Shown here one piece after another: positions 10,176-18,714 of a stretch of DNA of 64,000 nucleotides. Both the position numbers and the translations under genes were made by a program. The stretch lies in assembly GCF_017165765.1 (NCBI RefSeq), contig NZ_JAFGZD010000002.1, positions 310,001 through 374,000 of the forward strand, written 5' to 3'. Under the pieces are notes generated by a model. The model worked only from the letters and a program-made list of their open reading frames with translations. It was not told the DNA's origin and made no database searches. This stretch comes from Pseudomonas capsici (GTDB lineage Bacteria; Pseudomonadota; Gammaproteobacteria; Pseudomonadales; Pseudomonadaceae). Every line of letters starts with the position of its first letter. Position 1 is the stretch's first letter.

Positions 10176-11678
10176 TTATTTCCGCTCTGCACCGCGCAGC
10201 ACCTGGTCAGGCATGATCAGTGCTGTCGCCAGACCCAGCAGCGAAACTGCCGCGCTGATCATCAGCAAATGACGGAAGGTCACCGCCAGTTCTGCACGCA
10301 AGGCTTCGAGGGCCGGGCCGCTGGTGGTATTGAGGCTGTCGATCAAGGCATTGCCCGTACTGCCTTCGCCACCCAGCGAACCGGGTTCGAGCTGGCCGAT
10401 CCCTGTGTCTTGCAGCATGGCCAGCAGCAGGGCCGACATCATCGCGACACCGACGGCACCGCCCAGTGAGCGGAACAGGTTGGAGGTGCTGGTTGCCACG
10501 CCAATATCCTTGATCGCTACCGCGCTCTGGCTACCGACCAGTGAGGTGGGGAATTGCATGCCACTGGCAATGCCGGTCAGGACCATGAACAGGCTGGTGA
10601 GCAGGATCGATTGTGCAGGAGTGAATGCCATGCCCAGAATGGCGATGGGCATGAGCACCGCACCGGCCAGAATCAGGGGCTTGTAGTGGCCGGTCACAGC
10701 AGTCCTTCGGCCTGCGCAATAGGCACCGATGGGAATCCCCATTGCCAATGGCAGCAAGTGCAGAGCCGCACTGTCGGCACCGCCGCCGGTGACGGTCTGA
10801 TAACGCATCGGCATCAGCACGATCAGCGAGATGGCCTGGAAGCTGGTGAAGAACACCGCGCTCCAGCACAGCACAGCGCTGCGGTTGGCAAACAGGTGCA
10901 TGGGCAGCAGCGGTTCCTGAACCTTGCGCTCGTACCAGGCGAACAGCGACAACGTGAACAGGGCGATACCCAGCATGATCAGGATCCGGGGATTGTCCAG
11001 GCCGTGGCCCTGACCGATTTCGGTGATGCCCAGCAACAGGCTGGTCAGGCCGATGATCATCAGTACCGTCCCCAGATAATCGATGACCGGTTTGCGTTGA
11101 GGTACGGGCAGGCCCTTGAGGGAGCGCCAGGCCACGATCAGTGCCACGATGCCCAGAGGCAGATTGATCAAAAACACCCAGCGCCAGGACAGGTATTCAG
11201 TCATCAGGCCGCCCAGTACCGGCCCGGCTACGCTGGCGACGGCGTACATGCTGCTGAAATAACCCTGGTAACGTCCCCGTTCGCGAGGCGGGACGATGTC
11301 GGCGACGATCGCCTGGCTGACCGACACCATGCCGCCCGCGCCGATCCCTTGAAGCACCCTTGCCAGTACCAGTTGCTCCATGCTCTGGGCAAACCCGCAT
11401 AACAACGATGCAAGGGTAAACAGACCGAGGCCGAACAGCATGAGCCTGCGGCGTCCATACAGGTCTCCCAGCTTGCCGTAGATGGGTACGGCAACGGTCA
11501 GCGCCACCATATAGGCTGCGATTACCCAGGCCAGCAGGTCGATATCCTTGAATTGAGCGGAGATCGCCGGCATCGAGACGGCCACGATCGTCTGGTCCAG
11601 AGCACTGAGAAATACGGCCATCATCAGTGCGAATAAAATGCTGCGAATGGTCGGAGTGGTTTGCGCAAGACTGGTCAA
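10176..11678 (-). CDS. MFS drug:H+ antiporter, EmrB/QacA (DHA2) type, 14 TM
   Basis: This 500-residue membrane protein has about 14 predicted helices. DHA2 features are present: LDQTIVAVSMPAI in helix 1, the loop motif GKLGDLYGRRR, the antiporter motif C region VAGPVLGGLMTEYLSWRWVF, and a long periplasmic loop near the C-terminus before the last helix. It likely exports hydrophobic or cationic drugs with proton exchange. The start is TTG at 11678, preceded by an AGG; the next ATG would remove part of helix 1. It converges on the DUF3396 gene with only 3 bp between stops. No EmrA-type partner is adjacent, so the substrate is unknown. Confidence 0.85.
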   Translation of the reverse strand: MTSLAQTTPTIRSILFALMMAVFLSALDQTIVAVSMPAISAQFKDIDLLAWVIAAYMVALTVAVPIYGKLGDLYGRRRLMLFGLGLFTLASLLCGFAQSMEQLVLARVLQGIGAGGMVSVSQAIVADIVPPRERGRYQGYFSSMYAVASVAGPVLGGLMTEYLSWRWVFLINLPLGIVALIVAWRSLKGLPVPQRKPVIDYLGTVLMIIGLTSLLLGITEIGQGHGLDNPRILIMLGIALFTLSLFAWYERKVQEPLLPMHLFANRSAVLCWSAVFFTSFQAISLIVLMPMRYQTVTGGGADSAALHLLPLAMGIPIGAYCAGRRTAVTGHYKPLILAGAVLMPIAILGMAFTPAQSILLTSLFMVLTGIASGMQFPTSLVGSQSAVAIKDIGVATSTSNLFRSLGGAVGVAMMSALLLAMLQDTGIGQLEPGSLGGEGSTGNALIDSLNTTSGPALEALRAELAVTFRHLLMISAAVSLLGLATALIMPDQVLRGAERK

Positions 11679-11779
11679 GTTAAAACCTGAAGGCCGGAGG
11701 GAAATTTGACCAGTCTAGTCCGATAGCCTGCTAATCGATAGCTGACTTTGTTTGAGGCGGATGACCTATGACGCGGTGG

Positions 11780-11950
11780 TCATCGCAACGCGCTGAACGT
11801 TGCAGCCGTCGGCACGCAATGGCCAAAGGTGCAGACCGCAACCTTGGGCGTCTGACGCGCCATTTCAATACGATAGGCACCCACCGCATACATACCGACC
11901 ACTGTGAGTACACCCAATACAGCCATGCATTTTTTTATTTTTACGTTCAT
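11780..11950 (-). CDS. small single-span membrane protein, unknown function
   Basis: The 56-residue product starts at an ATG with GAGG eight bases upstream. It has a basic N-terminus (MNVKIKKC), one hydrophobic segment (AVLGVLTVVGMYAVGAY, residues ~9-25) and a short hydrophilic tail with two Cys in VCTFGHCVP. The segment could be a membrane anchor or an uncleaved signal. A longer in-frame version from 12001 adds 17 residues but lacks a good ribosome site. It is a single-gene unit; the REP-like palindrome lies upstream of it. Confidence 0.5.
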   Translation of the reverse strand: MNVKIKKCMAVLGVLTVVGMYAVGAYRIEMARQTPKVAVCTFGHCVPTAATFSALR

Positions 11951-12019
11951 GGTGCATTCCTCATTCCCACTACAGAAGGGCATGAGGTAATTGTAGGACA
12001 AGAATTTCAGGTCAACCGG

Positions 12020-12043
12020 CTGGAGCGAATGAATTCGCTCCAG
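12020..12043. repeat. REP-like palindrome (GGAGCGAAT hairpin)
   Basis: CTGGAGCGAAT and ATTCGCTCCAG form a perfect 11-bp inverted repeat with a 2-base loop. GGAGCGAATTCATTCGC-type hairpins are dispersed REP elements in this genus. It lies between two divergent small genes. Confidence 0.6.
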
Positions 12044-12101
12044 CGTGTCGCAGCATTAGAATATGCCCCTTCGATTTATCCATCAGACAGGTTCGCTATC
12101 C

Positions 12102-12341
12102 ATGGCTCGCAAGGTATTCAATGCATTCGAGGCGGTTTCCGCCGTTATTCCCGGTGAGGGCGGTTACCGCGCGGCGATTGCGGTAAAGGCTCTGGAGGCG
12201 GGCGGTGCGCCACGTTTTCATCCCGTCCTGCCGGGAGAAAAGTTCAAGACCGCCCATGACGCCGATCTGGCCGCCACCCAGGAACTGGAGCGGCTGACCG
12301 ACGTGGATGCCGAAGGTGAACTGGTGTGGGCTGGCGTGTAA
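12102..12341 (+). CDS. conserved-looking small cytoplasmic protein, unknown
   Basis: The 79-residue product (MARKVFNAFEAVSAV...) has no signal peptide or membrane segment. It is mildly acidic, with a predicted helical end (DADLAATQELERLTDVDAEGE). The ATG at 12102 is preferred over 12063 because the extra 13 residues look non-native; the ribosome site is weak. Its stop abuts the convergent flavin-reductase stop with no gap. I do not recognise the family. Confidence 0.6.
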   Translation: MARKVFNAFEAVSAVIPGEGGYRAAIAVKALEAGGAPRFHPVLPGEKFKTAHDADLAATQELERLTDVDAEGELVWAGV

Positions 12342-12965
12342 TCAGACTGTTGGCCGGTGCATCTTGAAGAGTGCTTCAGGCCCCAACTGGAAGTAGTCTG
12401 CCGGACCGCCACCGCGCAGGATGGGTTCGGCGGCTGCTGTATCGTAGACGCCATCCTTGAGCAGCCACTTGGCGATATGCACCGCCACCACTTCCCCCAG
12501 AATCAGCCAGCTTGGCACCAACTCCTTGTCGGCGCGCTGCAGTTGCACGATCTGGGTGACCTTGCATTCAAACGATACCGGTGTTTCCAGCACGCGAGGC
12601 ACGGCAACGATCTTCGAGGCCAGTGGTGTCAGACCGGCCAGCTCGAATTCATTCACATCCGGCGGCACGGCTGCGCAGCTCTGGTTCATGGCTTCGGCCA
12701 GGGCGCGGGTGGACAGGTTCCAGACGAACTCGCCGGTCTGCTCGATGTTGTTGAGGCTGTCTTTGCGCCCGACACTGCAAAAACCGATGATCGGTGGAAT
12801 GTAGTTGAAAGCGTTGAAGAAGCTGTAAGGCGCGAGATTCAGTCTGCCCTGGCTGTCCTGAGAGGAAATCCAGCCAATGGGGCGCGGACCTACGATAGCG
12901 TTGAACGGATCGTGCGGCAGACCATGGCCTTTGGCCGGTTCGTAGGAGTGAATATCGTCTGACAT
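12342..12965 (-). CDS. flavin reductase-like domain protein
   Basis: The 207-residue protein has the FMN-binding split-barrel fold of flavin reductase-like proteins. It shows PHDPFNAIVGPRPIGWISS near the N-terminus and NLAPYSFFNAFNYIPPIIGF, then TGEFVWNLSTRALAEAMN, which are the flavin-contacting blocks of this family. It probably binds FMN and reduces flavins or acts as a flavin-dependent oxidoreductase in the cytoplasm; the real substrate is unknown. I start at the ATG at 12965 (MSDDIHSYEP), which has AGGA 8 bases upstream, rather than seven codons earlier. Confidence 0.8.
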   Translation of the reverse strand: MSDDIHSYEPAKGHGLPHDPFNAIVGPRPIGWISSQDSQGRLNLAPYSFFNAFNYIPPIIGFCSVGRKDSLNNIEQTGEFVWNLSTRALAEAMNQSCAAVPPDVNEFELAGLTPLASKIVAVPRVLETPVSFECKVTQIVQLQRADKELVPSWLILGEVVAVHIAKWLLKDGVYDTAAAEPILRGGGPADYFQLGPEALFKMHRPTV

Positions 12966-13071
12966 GGTTTGATTCCTGATAACCACGGTGTCGGGGAGTT
13001 GCCCATAGTAGACCCGGCCCTGGAAACAACAAAGCCCGGCACTGGCCGGGCTTGAGTGTCACGTGGGGTTA

Positions 13072-13464
13072 TCAGACCCGACGGTTTGCACCGACGCGGT
13101 CAGCGCCATCGGCGGCCAGACGGTTTGCACCTACACGATCAGCACCATCGGAAGTCAGGCGGTTTGCACCGACGCGATCAGCGCCATCGGCAGCCAGACG
13201 GTTTGCACCTACACGGTCGGCACCATCGGAAGTCAGGCGGTTTGCACCGACGCGATCAGCGCCATCGGCGGCCAGACGGTTTGCACCTACACGGTCGGCA
13301 CCATCGGAAGTCTGACGGTTCGGGCCGATATTGGTGTTATTCGAACCACCTTCAGCAACTACAGGTGCATTCAACGAGTCGTTGGCATTGATGGCTGGCA
13401 GTGCGAAAGCAGTCGAAGCCAGAACAGAGAAAGCGAGGCCGAAAATCAGTTTGGTGGTTTTCAT
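13072..13464 (-). CDS. secreted protein built of six 13-residue repeats
   Basis: The 130-residue precursor has a signal peptide (cleavage near AFA-LP, residue ~21), a ~28-residue linker with EGGSNNTNIGPNR, and six units of the form x-T/A-S/A-DGADRVGANR from residue 51 to 128, ending RV. Units alternate TSDGADRVGANR and AADGADRVGANR. GGAG lies 8 bases before the ATG. The repeats are hydrophilic with a regular Asp/Arg pattern, so the mature protein is likely periplasmic or extracellular and possibly disordered or cation-binding. I recognise similar repeat proteins in Pseudomonas only as hypothetical or loosely named 'phage infection protein'; no function is supported. Confidence 0.75.
   Translation of the reverse strand: MKTTKLIFGLAFSVLASTAFALPAINANDSLNAPVVAEGGSNNTNIGPNRQTSDGADRVGANRLAADGADRVGANRLTSDGADRVGANRLAADGADRVGANRLTSDGADRVGANRLAADGADRVGANRRV
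13081..13314 (-). repeat. 6 x 39-bp in-frame tandem repeat (78-bp higher-order period)
   Basis: Six 39-bp units encode the 13-residue repeats of the overlapping gene. Alternate units are more alike than neighbours, giving a 78-bp higher-order period, so copy number probably changes two units at a time. Because 39 is a multiple of three, gains and losses stay in frame. Confidence 0.9.
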
Positions 13465-13768
13465 GATGTGTCTCCAGTTTGGGTCGGGTGAGTTGTCATC
13501 CCGGTATGGAGGCAATGTTACGGGGCTGGTGATTATTAAGAAGTTAATCGGATTGCTACCCACCATCGCTGAAAATGATAGTAAGTCGCATCGCCCGTTT
13601 TTCGGGCCTTTCAGCGGGGAATGGCTATTTTTGGTGCATTTCCTGAAAAAGTTTGTAATAAAACCTCTTGACAAATTAAAAAATAAATAAAATTAAGGGC
13701 TTGCATGCAAAAATCGACTAAAAGGCGCACCAGTCTGAAACAACTTGTCATGTTCACTTGCCCATGAA
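13465..13768. other. AT-rich intergenic region without a gene
   Basis: Upstream of the repeat-protein gene. It contains a small GCCCG-TTTTT-CGGGC hairpin at 13593-13607 and A/T-rich stretches near 13665-13690 that may hold the promoter. No open frame is convincing. Confidence 0.5.
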
Positions 13769-13799
13769 AAAGGGCAGCCCATGACGCTGGCTGCCCTTG
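13769..13799 (-). terminator. intrinsic terminator of the MFS gene
   Basis: AAGGGCAGCC (13770-13779) and GGCTGCCCTT (13789-13798) form a 10-bp stem. On the minus strand the stem is followed by a T-run (complement of AAAA at 13767-13770). It lies 20 bp after the MFS stop. Confidence 0.8.
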
Positions 13800-13819
13800 A
13801 TCATCAATGCAACGCTAGA

Positions 13820-15148
13820 TCAGTCGGTTTCGATGCGCGAATGCTTGCGGGTGTCTTTCATGAACACATACACCAGCAGCGAACAGGCGATACAGGCTGT
13901 GACATACCAGTAGTAGCCGGTTTCCATGCCGATGCTCTTGAACCACAGAGCGATGTATTCAGCCGTGCCGCCGAAGATCGATACGGTCAGTGCATAAGGC
14001 AGGCCTACACCCAGGGCGCGGATTTCGGTCGGGAACAGCTCGGCTTTGACTACGGCGTTGATCGAGGTGTAGCCGCTGACGATGATCAGTGCGGCCATGA
14101 TCAGGAAGAACGCGCCCCACCAGGTCTGGATGGTGTGCAGGGTGGTCAGGATCGGCACAGTGCACAGGGTACCCAATACGCCGAAGGCGATCAGGATCGG
14201 GCGACGGCCGATCTTGTCGGACAGCCCGCCAATGACCGGTTGCAGCAACATGAACAGGAACAGCGTTGCGGCCGAAATGGTGGTCGAGTCGCTGATGCTC
14301 ATGCCCACCGTGTTCACCAGATACTTCTGCATGTAAGTGGTGTAGGTGTAGAAGGCCAGGGTGCCGCCCATGGTCAGGCCGACGACGGTCATCAACTCCT
14401 TGGGATGGCGCATCAGAGTGCGCATCAGGCTTTCCTTGGGCTTGTCGTCTTTCTGCTTGCGGGTAAAGGACTCGGTTTCTTCCATGCCGCGACGCAGGAA
14501 CAGCGCAACCACGGCACACAGGGCTCCGATGGCGAACGGAATGCGCCAGCCCCAGCTGTGCAGCTCTTCGGTGGTCAGGATCTGTTGCAGAACGATCAGC
14601 ACTGCCAGAGCGATGAGCTGGCCGGAAATCAGGGTGACGTATTGGAAGCTGGAGAAGAAGCCGCGCCGCTCCTTGGTGGCCATTTCACTGAGGTAGGTTG
14701 CCGAGGTGCCGTATTCACCACCCACCGACAGACCTTGCATCAGGCGAGCCAGGACCAGCAGGATCGGAGCGCCGACGCCGATGGTTTCATAGCCCGGTGT
14801 CAGGGCAATGATCAGCGAGCCGAAGCACATCAGCAGTACCGAAGCCATCAAGGCTGCCTTGCGTCCCTTGTAGTCGGCGTACAGACCCATCAGCCAGCCA
14901 CCGATCGGACGCATCAGAAAGCCTACGGCAAAGATTGCGGCGGTGTTGAGCAGTTGTGCGGTGCTGTCGCCCTTGGGGAAGAAGACTTTGGCGAAGTACA
15001 ACGAGAAGGCGGCATAGACGTACCAGTCATACCACTCGACCATGTTGCCGACCGAGCCGCTGAAGATCGACTTGAGGCGGCTGGAGGTGGATTTTTCAGC
15101 GGCGTGTCCGCCAGCCGACTCTTGCGAGAGGGAGTTGGAAGTATCCAT
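13820..15148 (-). CDS. MFS metabolite:H+ symporter, alpha-ketoglutarate permease-like
   Basis: The 442-residue transporter of the MHS/KgtP branch is a paralogue of the one at 583-1887. Shared signatures are GNMVEWYDWYVYAAFSLYFA, RPIGGWLMG with DYKGRK, and [21 protein letters not shown]. About 12 helices are expected. It probably imports a di- or monocarboxylate by proton symport; the exact substrate cannot be read. I use the ATG at 15148 (MDTSNSLSQ), which has AAGGA close upstream; a start 13 codons earlier is less likely. It is monocistronic, with its own terminator downstream. Confidence 0.8.
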   Translation of the reverse strand: MDTSNSLSQESAGGHAAEKSTSSRLKSIFSGSVGNMVEWYDWYVYAAFSLYFAKVFFPKGDSTAQLLNTAAIFAVGFLMRPIGGWLMGLYADYKGRKAALMASVLLMCFGSLIIALTPGYETIGVGAPILLVLARLMQGLSVGGEYGTSATYLSEMATKERRGFFSSFQYVTLISGQLIALAVLIVLQQILTTEELHSWGWRIPFAIGALCAVVALFLRRGMEETESFTRKQKDDKPKESLMRTLMRHPKELMTVVGLTMGGTLAFYTYTTYMQKYLVNTVGMSISDSTTISAATLFLFMLLQPVIGGLSDKIGRRPILIAFGVLGTLCTVPILTTLHTIQTWWGAFFLIMAALIIVSGYTSINAVVKAELFPTEIRALGVGLPYALTVSIFGGTAEYIALWFKSIGMETGYYWYVTACIACSLLVYVFMKDTRKHSRIETD

Positions 15149-15272
15149 GGTGTTCCTTGAGTCATTATTTTTAGAAGGCAGCTGCACGCGGCCTGACCTG
15201 AGCTATAGCAGGAGTTGTGCCAGGCCCGAGAGGCCCGTTCCAGAGGGGAGGAGGGAATAAAGTGAGCGGAAA

Positions 15273-15303
15273 TCCGCCTATCCGGTCTTTCTGGATAAGC
15301 GGA
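15273..15303 (-). terminator. probable terminator after the hscC / J-domain pair
   Basis: On the minus strand TCCGCTTATCC and GGATAGGCGGA form an 11-bp stem with one G/A mismatch and a 9-base loop, followed by TTT. It sits 29 bp after the J-domain gene stop. Confidence 0.6.
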
Positions 15304-15331
15304 AAATTGCCGATTTTAGCGAGGCGCTGGT

Positions 15332-16936
15332 TTATCGAGGATGGCCGGGACCGAAAATCAGTACGGCCAGTACAAAGGCGAGCATCAGGCCCAGGATGAT
15401 CATCACACCCTTGCCGATATTCTCCGAGCAGTAGTGCTTTACGCGTCTCCATCCCCCGGTCTTTTCTGCGCAATAACTTTGAAATAGGGAGATCCGGTAC
15501 GGTGAAAGGATTATCCAGGCCGTCAGCAAGATGAGGTAGGAGACCACTGCAACCGGTCCGCTATTGAAAAAGGCCATACCGACGACGACTGTCGGGATGC
15601 CATGACGCAGCAGCAATGCCTGATGACCCGGCCAGCTCAGCCAGCGAGGCAGCAGCCGTTCACTCAGGTATTCATCCACGGAAGCAAAGGAGGCGGACAC
15701 CGGCCTCCAGAACGACATGAACACGTAGAACACCAGCAGAATCACCACCGGCAAGCTGAGTGCCGTGAAAATCGTGTAGAACAGATCGAATTTTCCAGCC
15801 CTGGACGTAGGAACAATGCCGGCCATCAGGATGAATACGAACCCGAACAGATAAGCTCTCAGGTAGGAATTGAAGCGCACCTGGTCATAAAGCTTCCGCC
15901 AACTGGTGAGGTCGGCGTCCGGGTACTGCTGCAGTGCTTCCGGATAGCGATAGGTCAGGTCCTCCGAGAGTTGCTCGCAACCTTCCCAGACTGCCGGGTC
16001 GCTGTTTCTGGCCATGCGCAGTTGTGTGTCCAGTGGCGGCGGTTCGAGCAGCAGCTTCGCGGCATCGCCGTGATGGCTGTGCTCGGTCAGCAACTCTTCC
16101 AGGCGTTTGGAAAAACCGTATTGTTCGCAGCGCTCGACAAGCCGCTGCCACAGCGAGGGCGGATCGGTCGGGGCGTAATGTTTCTGATCCCAGTCGAAGA
16201 GCTGGCAGATGCGCTCGAACAAGGCCGGTGTCCAGTCCCGTGTATTGATCAGCAGGGTCATGGTCCAGCGTTGCAGGTGCTCGCGATGCTCCAGTTTTTC
16301 CAGCCAGGATTGTTGTTCAAGGGCTTTCAGTTCCTCCAGGAACTGACGTTCCTGCTGGCTTTCCAGTAGCGCTTGCAGACGAGGCAGGGTTTCATCGAGC
16401 AATGCCTGGGTCAGGCGTTTCTCCTGATGGGCACTGAGCGTCACCTTTTGCCAGGGCGTCAGCCATTGCAGTCGGGCTACCGCCGCCTTGAGCAGTGGCA
16501 GGTTTTCGGCGGTGTCGATCAGGCAGCGCTGTACCAGATGCTGCTGAAACTGTGCATCGGCTCCCAGATCCCTGGCCAACTGATGTTGCGTATGCAGGTC
16601 TTGCGCTGTGGTCTTTTGCGCCAGCTCGTACCAGCTCTGCTCCACAGGCGAAGGCGTGCTGATGACCGTTGCTTTGGCAACCGGAGCTATCTCTACAAGT
16701 TGCAGGGGCTCGAAGGTTTCATGGCCTGCCTCGCTTTCCTGATACTCGTATTCGTCGTCATCCGCTTCAGCGCGATTGCGAGCCTGATCCAGCGCCTGCT
16801 CATAAGCGTCGCGCAAGCGTTGAAAGGCGTCCGGGTCCTCGTCGGGCCGGTTCACTTTCAGAAGCTTTGCGTATTGGCGCTTGATGCTGCGCTCGTCGGC
16901 ATTTCTGTCCAGTTCAAGGACGTTCCAGCAATTCAT
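15332..16936 (-). CDS. membrane J-domain protein, partner of HscC
   Basis: The 534-residue protein starts with a J-like domain (MNCWNVLELDRNADERSIKRQY... to ~residue 55). The invariant HPD loop reads RPD (NRPDEDPDAF), as I remember for DjlB/DjlC-like proteins. A long helical, Gln/Leu-rich soluble middle (residues ~70-330) is followed by about five hydrophobic segments, so the protein is inner-membrane with a cytoplasmic N-terminus. It begins 5 bp after hscC, forming an operon. In E. coli the DjlB/DjlC J-proteins serve HscC (Hsc62), which supports a specific chaperone pair here. The client is unknown. Replacing His in HPD usually abolishes Hsp70 stimulation, so the mode of action may differ. 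Confidence 0.75.
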   Translation of the reverse strand: MNCWNVLELDRNADERSIKRQYAKLLKVNRPDEDPDAFQRLRDAYEQALDQARNRAEADDDEYEYQESEAGHETFEPLQLVEIAPVAKATVISTPSPVEQSWYELAQKTTAQDLHTQHQLARDLGADAQFQQHLVQRCLIDTAENLPLLKAAVARLQWLTPWQKVTLSAHQEKRLTQALLDETLPRLQALLESQQERQFLEELKALEQQSWLEKLEHREHLQRWTMTLLINTRDWTPALFERICQLFDWDQKHYAPTDPPSLWQRLVERCEQYGFSKRLEELLTEHSHHGDAAKLLLEPPPLDTQLRMARNSDPAVWEGCEQLSEDLTYRYPEALQQYPDADLTSWRKLYDQVRFNSYLRAYLFGFVFILMAGIVPTSRAGKFDLFYTIFTALSLPVVILLVFYVFMSFWRPVSASFASVDEYLSERLLPRWLSWPGHQALLLRHGIPTVVVGMAFFNSGPVAVVSYLILLTAWIILSPYRISLFQSYCAEKTGGWRRVKHYCSENIGKGVMIILGLMLAFVLAVLIFGPGHPR

Positions 16937-16941
16937 CCCTG

Positions 16942-18636
16942 TTACCTCTCGCCCCGCTCGAAACGATCGATCTCTTGTTCGAGGCTCTTGCGCATTTCGC
17001 TGATCTGACGATCATCCTGGGTTTCCAGCACACGCTGGAACTGGCTGGCCCAATAGCCGATCATTTCCCGGGCTTCGCCCAGGTATTCCTGATACAGCCG
17101 TTCCAGCCGGGCGCTCAGGTGTGTATTGACCTGCTGCTCACGCGGGTGAACCTTGAGTGATTCCAGCACTTTGAGGCGTTCCTGGATTTCCTGCGGGGTC
17201 ATCACGCCGGGGTTGTTCTCGATCACCAGCTTGTGGCTCTGGCCGGTCATCGGGATCTGTACATCGGCCTCCAGCAGACCGTTGTTGTCGTAGGTGAAGC
17301 GCACATTCAGCTCGACTTCACCGGCCTTGGCGGGCGGGATCGGAATATCCAGTTCACCCAGGGCAATGTTGTCTTTCACCAGACGGCTTTCGCCCTGATA
17401 GATCTTCACCAGCACATGCTTCTGGTTGTCGCTCAGGGTCTGCACGGTTTTGACGCGACTGACCGGAACCACGCTGTTGCGCTCGATGATCGGCAGGTAA
17501 TGACCGCCTTCGATGGAGTTGCCGAAGCGGTTGGAGGTTTCGATACCCAGCGTATAAGGACACACATCGGTCAGGACAATCTCTTCCAGCGCCGCGTCTC
17601 TTTGCTTGAGCGCCGCCTGGATGGCAGCGCCCTGTGCGACCACTTCATCGGGGTTGAGAGTGATGGATGGAAAGCGCCCGAACAGCCCGGCCGCGAGTTT
17701 GCGGATCAGGGGCATGCGTGTGGTGCCGCCCACCAGCAGGATTTCGTCGAGGTCGGCCACGCGGATTTTCGCGTCTCGCAGGGCCCGCTCGATGGGGGCG
17801 CGCAAGCGGGACAGCAACGGCGCATACAACTCGCTCAGTTGTTCCTGGGTAATGCTCTTGCGCCACTCGCGATCCGCATGCCGCAGCACGAACTCGGCGC
17901 TGCTGTCCTGTCCCAGCGCCTTGCGCACGCGCTCGGCTTCGCGGCGCAATGACGGGCCGATGCTGGCCTTGGGCGGGAAGTCGGCCTCGTTGCGATGCAG
18001 GTCGATGAAGTGATCCACCAGCGCAAGGTCGAAGTCCTCACCACCCAGAAAGTTGTCCCCGGCGCTGGCGCGTACTTCCATCACGCCATCGAACAGTTCA
18101 AGAATCGAGATATCGAAGGTGCCGCCACCCAGGTCGAACACCAGAAACGAGGTTTCGCCTTCTTTCTGGTGCAGCCCGTAGGCCAGTGCTGCTGCGGTGG
18201 GTTCATTGATCAGCTTGTCGACTTTCAGGCCTGCCAGTTCGCCTGCCACCCGAGTGGCCTTGCGCTGGGCGTCGCTGAAGTAGGCGGGGACGCTGATCAC
18301 GGCCTCGGTCACGGTTTCACCGAAAGCCCGTTCCACATCGGCCTTGAGGCTCTTGAGGACCAGTGCCGAAAGCTCTTCGGGTCGGTATGCGTTTGCTCCC
18401 AGGCTGACCTTCTGCGCGCTGCCCATATGGCGCTTGAACAGTGCCGCGGTTCTGGAGGGATGAGTCTGCAGGCGCTCGCGTGCGGCCTTGCCCACCAGGA
18501 TCTGATCATCGTCGTCCAGCCCTACCACGCTGGGCGTCAGCATTTCGCCCAGTGCGTTGGCAACCAGCTGGGTTTTGCCATCGCGCCAGACGGCGACCAG
18601 ACTGTTGGTCGTGCCCAAATCTATACCGACGATCAT
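16942..18636 (-). CDS. hscC: HscC-type Hsp70 chaperone
   Basis: The 564-residue Hsp70 is shorter than DnaK (~638) because the C-terminal lid is reduced. Actin-like ATPase motifs are clear: [14 protein letters not shown] at the N-terminus, [11 protein letters not shown] near residue 145, and [13 protein letters not shown] with [11 protein letters not shown]. The substrate-binding half begins near [11 protein letters not shown]. This length and the wording CPYTLGIE match HscC rather than DnaK or HscA. It works in the cytoplasm, with the membrane J-protein encoded just downstream. No GrpE or heat-shock promoter was recognised upstream. Confidence 0.9.
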   Translation of the reverse strand: MIVGIDLGTTNSLVAVWRDGKTQLVANALGEMLTPSVVGLDDDDQILVGKAARERLQTHPSRTAALFKRHMGSAQKVSLGANAYRPEELSALVLKSLKADVERAFGETVTEAVISVPAYFSDAQRKATRVAGELAGLKVDKLINEPTAAALAYGLHQKEGETSFLVFDLGGGTFDISILELFDGVMEVRASAGDNFLGGEDFDLALVDHFIDLHRNEADFPPKASIGPSLRREAERVRKALGQDSSAEFVLRHADREWRKSITQEQLSELYAPLLSRLRAPIERALRDAKIRVADLDEILLVGGTTRMPLIRKLAAGLFGRFPSITLNPDEVVAQGAAIQAALKQRDAALEEIVLTDVCPYTLGIETSNRFGNSIEGGHYLPIIERNSVVPVSRVKTVQTLSDNQKHVLVKIYQGESRLVKDNIALGELDIPIPPAKAGEVELNVRFTYDNNGLLEADVQIPMTGQSHKLVIENNPGVMTPQEIQERLKVLESLKVHPREQQVNTHLSARLERLYQEYLGEAREMIGYWASQFQRVLETQDDRQISEMRKSLEQEIDRFERGER

Positions 18637-18714
18637 GTGATGCTTTCTCCTTGCGTATTCACTGTCCGGATTCTAAAGGGGGATAAGGTTGATCGGTCGA
18701 TTACATGAATAGTT

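Noticed and set aside
13081..13314. CRISPR-like regular repeats
   Set aside because: The 39-bp units adjoin without spacers, are in frame, and encode a repeat protein with a signal peptide.
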